Positions 16,143 through 20,968 of a stretch of DNA of 20,968 bases are shown piece after piece. The DNA comes from DASUFH01 sp036274645. Its GTDB lineage: Bacteria > Acidobacteriota > Terriglobia > 20CM-2-55-15. The notes beneath the pieces were generated by a model, which saw only the letters and a program-made list of their open reading frames with translations, made no database searches and was not told the origin of the DNA. Location: the NCBI GenBank assembly GCA_036274645.1, contig DASUFH010000158.1, forward strand, positions 1-20,968. Direction: 5' to 3'. The position numbers and the translations under genes were made by a program. Each line of letters starts with the position of its first letter. Position 1 is the stretch's first letter.

Positions 16143-16146
16143 CCAG

Positions 16147-16164
16147 GGGACTGTAGACCGCCCC
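16147..16164. repeat. Degenerate copy of the GGGGCGGTC palindrome
   Basis: GGGGACTGTAGACCGCCCC fills the 26-bp gap between two convergent stops. It matches the family core AGGGGCGGTCTATGACCGCCCC in both outer arms but the inner stem is broken. Its convergent-gene position matches copy 2. Confidence 0.4.
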
Positions 16165-16168
16165 GACA

Positions 16169-17329
16169 TCAGGCCGCCAGTGTTCCGGTGCGGGTTTTCA
16201 GGAACGCGCCGACTCCGCCGGCCTCCTTGAGCGTCTCGTTGGCCGGTCCGGTGACGACTTCAATGCGGGCATGCCTGCGCATGGCGTGTTCGACGGCGCG
16301 TTCGATGATGTTGCCCACCGGTTCGAGGCGGGCGCCGCAGTAGGCGCAGCGCGTGGGTCGCGTGGAAAACAGGGAGGCGCATTCCCGGCACTCATAACCG
16401 CGCGCGATGATGCCGTCGCAGTAGAGCAATTCCCAGACCCGGTCGGCGTTCACCGCCTTCAGGGTATTGGTCAGTCCCACGACGGCTTTTCCTTTCTTGG
16501 CCGCTGTCGTGACGAGCTTGTTGACCTTTTCGACTTCGGTATCGTGTTCGTACTTGTCGGCCACCGGACGTGTAGCGGCCAGGACCTCCGCAGGCGTGGC
16601 GCCTCCCGCCAGAACGACCTCTCCCATGACCAGAGATCTCAGGCGGGTCGGCAACAGCCCGCGGAACTCCGCGGTGATTTCCGGTGTTCCGGCAAGAATG
16701 AAGCGCCGCAGTTTCTCTGTCTTTGCCAGGTTGTCCATTTCCTTTGCCAGACCGGCGAGATGCCGCCGGATCTGGTTGTCCGCCTTGCGCTGGATGCCGC
16801 TGGACGATTCGGAATGATCGGTTCCCGCGGTCTTGATGTGCCGGACGCTGCCGGTGGGGATCTCATGGCGACGGATTTCCCGGATTCGTCCCAGCAGAAC
16901 GACGAATAGACGCCAGCTTGCGCGATCGATCAGCGCGACCCCGTAGTTTTCCAGCTGGTCCAGCCCGGCGATCAGCGGCTGCAGAAACGCTTCGCTGCCC
17001 CAGCGGGCCTGGTCGGGGACGGAGAAATCCAGCTCCTTGAGCCAGAAAAAGCCATCGGTTGCATCATAAAAGGCGGCGAGCGACTTCCGTTCCGGCCAGT
17101 AAACCTCGAGGAATTCCTGGATGTGTTGCGCGGCGTCGGTGAACCGGTCCCTTTCCGGCCGGTCGCTGATCGCTTTGCGGGCCTTCAGGGCCATCTTCTT
17201 GAATGTGTCTTCGAATCGCCGGTGGAGATTGACCTGTTTGGACTGGTCCACGTCGAGATAGACGCTCAGCACCGAGGGCTGTCCGCCGTGATTGCGTGAA
17301 AACAACAGCGTGAGATCGCTCTGAGTCAT
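16169..17329 (-). CDS. Bacterial eRF1/Vms1-like protein (baeRF family) with zinc ribbon
   Basis: A 386-residue protein with the layout of bacterial archaeo-eukaryotic release-factor homologues. An N-terminal domain (SVLSVYLDVDQSKQVNLHRR) leads into an eRF1 domain-2-like part (about 180-280, ADNQIRRHLAGLAKEMDNL, RRFILAGTPEIT). A domain-3-like part follows (KLVTTAAKKGKAVVGLTNTL, AVNADRVWELLYCDG). A four-Cys zinc ribbon is inserted at C314, C317, C328 and C331. No GGQ motif is present in the connecting region. Eukaryotic Vms1 cleaves peptidyl-tRNA on stalled ribosomes; a ribosome-rescue role is proposed for the bacterial forms but I cannot show activity. The ATG at 17329 is chosen for GGAGAAGG five bases upstream. 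An ATG at 17434 lacks a ribosome site. It may be family 10. Confidence 0.8.
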   Translation of the reverse strand: MTQSDLTLLFSRNHGGQPSVLSVYLDVDQSKQVNLHRRFEDTFKKMALKARKAISDRPERDRFTDAAQHIQEFLEVYWPERKSLAAFYDATDGFFWLKELDFSVPDQARWGSEAFLQPLIAGLDQLENYGVALIDRASWRLFVVLLGRIREIRRHEIPTGSVRHIKTAGTDHSESSSGIQRKADNQIRRHLAGLAKEMDNLAKTEKLRRFILAGTPEITAEFRGLLPTRLRSLVMGEVVLAGGATPAEVLAATRPVADKYEHDTEVEKVNKLVTTAAKKGKAVVGLTNTLKAVNADRVWELLYCDGIIARGYECRECASLFSTRPTRCAYCGARLEPVGNIIERAVEHAMRRHARIEVVTGPANETLKEAGGVGAFLKTRTGTLAA

Positions 17330-17533
17330 GGATGCCTTCTCCGATCCGGAGCTGCGCCCTCCGTCCGCCTGGATTGAAGTTTGCAGATCAGGCGCCAAAC
17401 CGGGTGTCTCCTGGAAAGTGTTCGTATTGAGCATGGTAGGCGCCGTCGACGTCTGCCGGCTTACGCGGATCGGGCTGCTCGCAGTGTCCTTTAGTGAGGC
17501 GGGATTTCGCCGGCTTGCCGCAATGTGGATCAG

Positions 17534-17704
17534 TCAATGTCCAAACGTTTTCGAATGGGGAAGGGAAGGACTGATGGCCGCCCGCTTCTTCCGGTCCGGG
17601 TCTTTCAGGGCCGGGGATTGCGTTGGGCTGGTTCCTCGTTTTCCGCTCCCGCGCCAGGTTCGAGGCGTTTCTTTGACCGGCGGTTTCGCCGTTGGTCGCT
17701 TCAT
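17534..17704 (-). CDS. Small basic, Pro/Lys/Arg-rich protein (56 aa)
   Basis: An ATG at 17704 is preceded by a near-perfect Shine-Dalgarno, GAAGGAGGG at 17709-17717, five bases away from its core. The frame encodes 56 residues, MKRPTAKPPVKETPRTWRGS to a C-terminal HSKTFGH, with about 15 Lys/Arg and 11 Pro and no hydrophobic core. It should be disordered and strongly basic, suggesting binding to nucleic acid or ribosomes, but that is inference. It is on the same strand as, and 204 bases upstream of, the eRF1-like gene, and 166 bases after the SDR gene. Too short for similarity-based proof; the ribosome site is the main support. Confidence 0.5.
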   Translation of the reverse strand: MKRPTAKPPVKETPRTWRGSGKRGTSPTQSPALKDPDRKKRAAISPSLPHSKTFGH

Positions 17705-17870
17705 GATGCCCTCCTTCGAGTCTCACTGTTGAAGGTGCAAGTCGGAAGCCAACGCTGGGGCCAGACTGACGAAAGGGCAAATCGGAAGCGCTCCCGGCAT
17801 GCCTCAACGGTGGAGTCCGGGGAGGGACGTCGAATAGGAAACGCGCGATGAAAGCGGAGGCCGCGATGGC

Positions 17871-19019
17871 TCAGGTCGTGCTGGCGTCGCCGCCCGACTT
17901 CAGGTAATTCACGAACCATCCGATCATGTGCTGGATGAATTCGGCGTTCGCGGGAGGACAGCAAATACCGGATCCTTCCAGGGCGGCGAGTGTCTGGCGG
18001 CAATCGAAGCGGGGTTCGCCCTGCAGATACATGTAGTAAAACGCCATTTGCCGTTGAAAGAGCGCCTCGAACCGGGTTATTGGTTCGGTCTGAAACGCGG
18101 CCGGCGGAACAAACCGTATTCCTTCAACGCCGAGCAGCCGGCAGACATTGGGCAGCCATTCCCCATTCGGCGTCGGAGATGGATTGGAGAGATGGAAGGT
18201 TCCGCCGGTGTTCCTGTCATCGGCGCCGATGAACGCCATGGCGTCGGCCACGTAGTCGATCGGGACGAAATTCAGCGTCGTCGAATCGCTGCCTGGAACG
18301 CGCATCGGAAAGTGCACGGTTCCATTCGAGGGCATCTTCCGCCGGGCGCGTTCGAGCGCCGTCCACAGGCCGCGGATGAACGCGTAGACGCCGTGGAAGT
18401 GCGTCACGCGGCCGGTGGCGGATTCTCCGATCACGATCGCCGGACGATAAACGGTCGCGCGAATTTCACCTTCCGCCATGGCGCGAGCCAGGCGCTTTTC
18501 GGCCTGACATTTCGATTCTTCGTAGGCGTTGCGGAACTCCTGGCCCGTGTCGATCTCCGATTCCAGCGCCGCCGCGCGTTTGCCGGCGATGTATGCGGTG
18601 GAAACGTGATGAAGGCGCCGGCCGCGGGTGCGCGCGGCAAACTGCAGCGTGTTTTCCGCGCCATCGACGTTCATCCGGAAGATTTCGTCGCGGTTCTCTT
18701 CGGTAAACGAGAGAGAGGCTGCGCAATGCCACACCGCGTTGATGTTGGGAGCGACGGTCCGGATCGTTTCATCGGAGAGACCCAGTTGGGGTTTCGCGAT
18801 GTCGCCTTCGAGCGCGTCGAAACGCGCGGCGTAGTCCTGCATTTTCTGAGGATCGTCGACGACGCGCGCCAGCGTTGCCAGCGCGCGCTCCCGCCCGCTG
18901 GCGTTCCGGCCTCCGCGCGCCAGCGCCGTGACGTGATAGCCGCGCTTCAGCAACCGGCTGGCGAGATGGCTTCCCAGAAAGCCCGTCACGCCGGTGACAA
19001 AAACTCGTTCAAGCGGCAT
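17871..19019 (-). CDS. Extended SDR, thioester-reductase / male-sterility-like NAD(P)-binding protein
   Basis: A 382-residue Rossmann-fold enzyme. The nucleotide motif is VTGVTGFLGSHL (GxxGxxG at 10-16), followed by WHCAASLSF, the active-site Ser region LHHVSTAYIAG (S140) and YxxxK at Y166-K170. The pattern matches the NAD-binding_4 (thioester reductase / fatty acyl-CoA reductase) branch rather than sugar epimerases: a STAYIAG motif followed by a YEESK segment and a substrate part with FVPIDYVADA. It may reduce an acyl thioester or modify a lipid. I chose the ATG at 19019 because the protein then begins one strand before the GxxG motif. This start overlaps the glycosyltransferase stop by 11 bases, so the two are translationally coupled. 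The C-terminal 100 residues are less conserved and may contact membrane. Confidence 0.88.
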   Translation of the reverse strand: MPLERVFVTGVTGFLGSHLASRLLKRGYHVTALARGGRNASGRERALATLARVVDDPQKMQDYAARFDALEGDIAKPQLGLSDETIRTVAPNINAVWHCAASLSFTEENRDEIFRMNVDGAENTLQFAARTRGRRLHHVSTAYIAGKRAAALESEIDTGQEFRNAYEESKCQAEKRLARAMAEGEIRATVYRPAIVIGESATGRVTHFHGVYAFIRGLWTALERARRKMPSNGTVHFPMRVPGSDSTTLNFVPIDYVADAMAFIGADDRNTGGTFHLSNPSPTPNGEWLPNVCRLLGVEGIRFVPPAAFQTEPITRFEALFQRQMAFYYMYLQGEPRFDCRQTLAALEGSGICCPPANAEFIQHMIGWFVNYLKSGGDASTT

Positions 19020-20106
19020 GCCCGGGGGACATCCTTTCGATGAGCTCGCTGCCCGAACTGAACCGGTAGAAGTGAGCGATGGAGGAGCGCAGCGCGTTCC
19101 AGACCGGCGGGCCCATCTCCACAATGCGGGCGATCTCGCCGAGGGTCGATGCGCCAAATCCGAATTCGTAGCGCCGCGCCGCGCGGAACAGACCGGATTC
19201 CTGCGGCATCAGGCCCCGCGTTCCGAGCAAAAGCACGGGAACGCCGCAGGCGAGTGTTTCAAATGTTGCCAGCGCGCCCGGCTTGGTCAGCACGAGATCG
19301 GCTGCGGCAATATAGCGGTGGATGTCTTCCACAAATCCGAACACCCGCGTGCGCTGGTCTTCGATGCGTTCAATGGCGTGCCGCAGGCGAAGATTCTTTC
19401 CGCAGATGACCAGAACATTCGTATTCCACGCCGCGCGACGCACCGTATTGACGACGTCGAGAATCGGACCCCCGCCGCGGGCGCCGCCGTTGACCAGAAT
19501 CACACTCGATTCGTCCAGCCCCAGTTCACGCCGAAGATCGGCCGTCGCCTCACTCGATGGCGCAAACTGCGGCCGCACCGGCATCGGCGCCCGCTCGATG
19601 CGCCAGGCGGGAACGTCCATCGCCGTCAGCGACTGCAGCGCTTCATCCGTCGCGACGAAATAACGATCCACATACGGCGAAGCCCAGCCCCGCCAGAACG
19701 GAGGAAAGGGATCCGTCAGGAACGTGTAGCAGGGGATGTCCCGGTTTTCCTCTTTGATGAACCGCTGAATGAAGTGATTCAGCATCGGATGGACGGAGAG
19801 CAGGATGTCGGGCTTTTCCAGATCCAGAAAGTCGCCGATGTAACCGCGGACCCGCGCGTAGAAAAGATCCCGCTCGTTGGGCCGCCAGCGTTCGATCAGA
19901 GAGTAGTACGCGCCCATCCATTGCGGGCAGCGCTGCAACAGGGTGTTGTAGAGATTGCCCAGCGCGCGGTTCCACCCGCCGGATTCTTCGAGGGGCTTGC
20001 GGACCGAAACATGGAACCCGGCGTCGATGCCCGCCGCGGCGATGGCGGACGCCGCGCTATTGTGCCCTTCTCCGGTATCCGACGACAGGATCAGCAGATT
20101 CTGCAT
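19009..20106 (-). CDS. MGDG-synthase/UgtP-like glycosyltransferase (GT28 type)
   Basis: A 365-residue GT-B glycosyltransferase. The N-terminal acceptor domain starts LLILSSDTGEGHNSAASAI, the GxGH motif (12-15) of monogalactosyl-diacylglycerol synthases and processive diacylglycerol glucosyltransferases. The C-terminal domain has NGGARGGG (206-213) and the nucleotide-sugar motif KPGALATFETLACGVPVLLL (from 275). It likely adds a sugar from UDP-sugar to a lipid at the inner face of the membrane. There is no signal peptide or full membrane helix, as in UgtP. GGAG lies only two bases before the ATG, a tight spacing that suggests modest translation. It overlaps the SDR gene and is preceded by a terminator-like hairpin. 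Confidence 0.9.
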   Translation of the reverse strand: MQNLLILSSDTGEGHNSAASAIAAAGIDAGFHVSVRKPLEESGGWNRALGNLYNTLLQRCPQWMGAYYSLIERWRPNERDLFYARVRGYIGDFLDLEKPDILLSVHPMLNHFIQRFIKEENRDIPCYTFLTDPFPPFWRGWASPYVDRYFVATDEALQSLTAMDVPAWRIERAPMPVRPQFAPSSEATADLRRELGLDESSVILVNGGARGGGPILDVVNTVRRAAWNTNVLVICGKNLRLRHAIERIEDQRTRVFGFVEDIHRYIAAADLVLTKPGALATFETLACGVPVLLLGTRGLMPQESGLFRAARRYEFGFGASTLGEIARIVEMGPPVWNALRSSIAHFYRFSSGSELIERMSPGHAA

Positions 20107-20158
20107 AACTCCAGCAGAGTTTTATAACACTAAAGAAGTCGGGATTGCCAGAAACCAG

Positions 20159-20197
20159 AAAAAGACTGCGGCCCTTCGTTGCCGAAAGGGCCGCAGT
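20159..20197 (-). terminator. Strong intrinsic-terminator-like hairpin in the glycosyltransferase leader
   Basis: ACTGCGGCCCTT (20165-20176) and AAGGGCCGCAGT (20186-20197) form a perfect 12-bp GC-rich stem with a 9-nt loop. On the minus strand it is followed by C and five Ts (20163-20159), a textbook intrinsic terminator. It ends 52 bases before the glycosyltransferase start. It may stop minus-strand read-through from the TRAP gene, or act as an attenuator. Confidence 0.65.
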
Positions 20198-20373
20198 GGG
20201 AAACCCTGCAGGAGCGGTATGCAGCCGGAATTGTGCAGCGGTAATTGCGCCAGGCAAATACGGTAAAACCTTACCAGCCGGCCGGCGCCCATTTCGACGG
20301 ATCCGCAATCGGGTAAATGCCCTACCGTGGTTTTGGGCATCGAACTGGGACGCCCTCAGAGTACCGTAGGCAC

Positions 20374-20595
20374 ATGCCTGAATGGACCTGCGGGAACTGC
20401 CAGAGGACGGTCCTGTCGAAATGCAGCTTCTGCGGCAAAGATCGATCACAGATCAACCTGCTCATCGCCAGCGGGTGTGACGCCAGCCCATTACACGCGT
20501 TTATCTGCAACGAATGTGTGGGTGTCTGCCGGGAAATCGTCGAGGACCCGAAACGGCGCTGGGGCGAAGTGAGCCGACCCCAGTCGATCAACTGA
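20374..20595 (+). CDS. Stand-alone ClpX-type C4 zinc-finger protein
   Basis: A 73-residue protein that is little more than the zinc-binding domain normally found at the N-terminus of ClpX: CSFCGKDRSQINLLI (C17, C20) then FICNECVGVCREIVED (C45, C48). Two further cysteines (C6, C9, in TCGNCQ) precede it and could form a second site. There is no AAA+ ATPase part and the gene ends normally. In ClpX this domain dimerises and docks adaptors or substrates, so a free copy might act as an adaptor or decoy; this is inference. The start at 20374 is chosen because MPEWTCGNC precedes the finger directly; only a weak TAGG lies before it. An ATG 57 bases upstream is less likely. It is convergent with the TRAP gene. 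Confidence 0.8.
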   Translation: MPEWTCGNCQRTVLSKCSFCGKDRSQINLLIASGCDASPLHAFICNECVGVCREIVEDPKRRWGEVSRPQSIN

Positions 20596-20634
20596 CGCGT
20601 TTAAGCTCGGCGGATTTCCGCGAATGTCTTTGGC

Positions 20635-20968
20635 CTACGGGCTGTTGGCTCGGGTCCTCCACAGATGCGTTCCGATGACTCCGGCCAAAACCGCCAGTCC
20701 GATGGCGTCGGCCGCGCTGCCGGGATACATGAGCAGCAATCCCGCCGCTACCGCAGCGACCCGTTCCACGGTGTGTGTGCGTCGCCGCAGCCAGCCGGCA
20801 GCGCCGATGGCCAGCGCCGCGACGCCGGCGGCGGCGGTGAGCGCGCTCAGGGCAATGGCGCCGGCGGGCGCCTCCAGGAGGATGCCCATCCCGTCCGCAT
20901 TCAGGGTGAACACAAACGGCACGAGAAACGCCGGCAGCGTGTATTTCCACGTCAGCATCATCGTGCGG
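20635..20968 (-). CDS. 3' end of a TRAP transporter fused permease (4TM/12TM), partial
   Basis: The frame is open to the right edge of the window (codons before the first ATG at 20961 read on), so this is only the C-terminal part, about 111 codons. It contains TWKYTLPAFLVPFVFTLN, a segment seen near the end of DctM-type large TRAP permeases. Two or three hydrophobic helices follow, with LLLMYPGSAADAIGLAVLAG at the C-terminus, typical of the 4TM/12TM fused TRAP family. Such permeases import organic acids with a periplasmic binding protein, driven by Na+ or H+. The binding-protein gene would be expected beyond the window. It stops 39 bases from the convergent zinc-finger gene. Confidence 0.75.
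   Translation of the reverse strand, partial: RTMMLTWKYTLPAFLVPFVFTLNADGMGILLEAPAGAIALSALTAAAGVAALAIGAAGWLRRRTHTVERVAAVAAGLLLMYPGSAADAIGLAVLAGVIGTHLWRTRANSP

Noticed and set aside
17928..19043. 371-codon plus-strand frame opposite the SDR gene
   Set aside because: Antisense shadow of a well-supported enzyme; composition is Arg/Gly-rich with no motif.
18994..20127. 377-codon plus-strand frame opposite the glycosyltransferase
   Set aside because: Antisense shadow; the opposite strand has clear GxGH and nucleotide-sugar motifs.
20225..20345. Cyclic-di-GMP-type (GEMM) riboswitch near the zinc-finger gene, suggested by CAGGCAAATACGG and GGTAAAACCTTACC
   Set aside because: The conserved ACGCAAAGCC core and tetraloop-receptor pairing are absent; only superficial similarity.

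Overview
The window is about 21 kb of high-GC, gene-dense DNA from a Gram-negative-type bacterium. The contents are large Sec-exported multidomain metallopeptidases with TIG and PPC modules, a lactate permease, the end of a TRAP-type permease, stand-alone ClpX-type zinc fingers and a bacterial eRF1-like protein. Together with intergenic palindromes these suggest a soil or groundwater lineage such as Acidobacteriota. That placement is a guess from gene style; there is no rRNA or other marker. I see no tRNA, rRNA, CRISPR array, IS element or phage gene.

Layout. (1) 2-7178, plus strand: the 3' part of a giant tandem-95/PKD surface protein ending in a metzincin-like zinc peptidase domain, a small SnoaL-like protein, and a secreted gluzincin-type peptidase. 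(2) 7471-9177, plus: an LctP-family lactate permease, convergent with a minus-strand operon at 12503-9335 (acetylornithine-aminotransferase-like enzyme, NUDIX hydrolase, omega-aminotransferase). A large compound palindrome lies between the convergent genes. (3) 12504-12816: a gene-free divergent region holding a long imperfect inverted repeat. (4) 12817-17704: a cluster of small stress-type genes on both strands: hemerythrin-domain protein, Hsp20, YtxH-type membrane protein, small membrane protein, ferritin-like protein, eRF1/Vms1-like (baeRF) protein and a 56-aa basic protein. A relic of an alpha/beta hydrolase sits inside it. (5) 20106-17871, minus: an overlapping pair encoding an MGDG-synthase-like glycosyltransferase and a thioester-reductase-like SDR, preceded by a terminator-like hairpin. 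(6) 20374-20968: a stand-alone ClpX-type zinc-finger protein, convergent with the 3' end of a TRAP permease that runs off the window.

How genes may work together. The three-gene minus operon probably handles amino-group transfer, with the NUDIX enzyme as a housekeeping rider. The glycosyltransferase/SDR pair looks like a lipid or glycolipid module. The 12.8-17.7 kb cluster combines iron/oxygen-binding folds, a small chaperone, envelope proteins and a candidate ribosome-rescue factor. It is the best candidate here for an under-described system, although co-function is only inferred from proximity. No clearly new defence or mobile system is visible.
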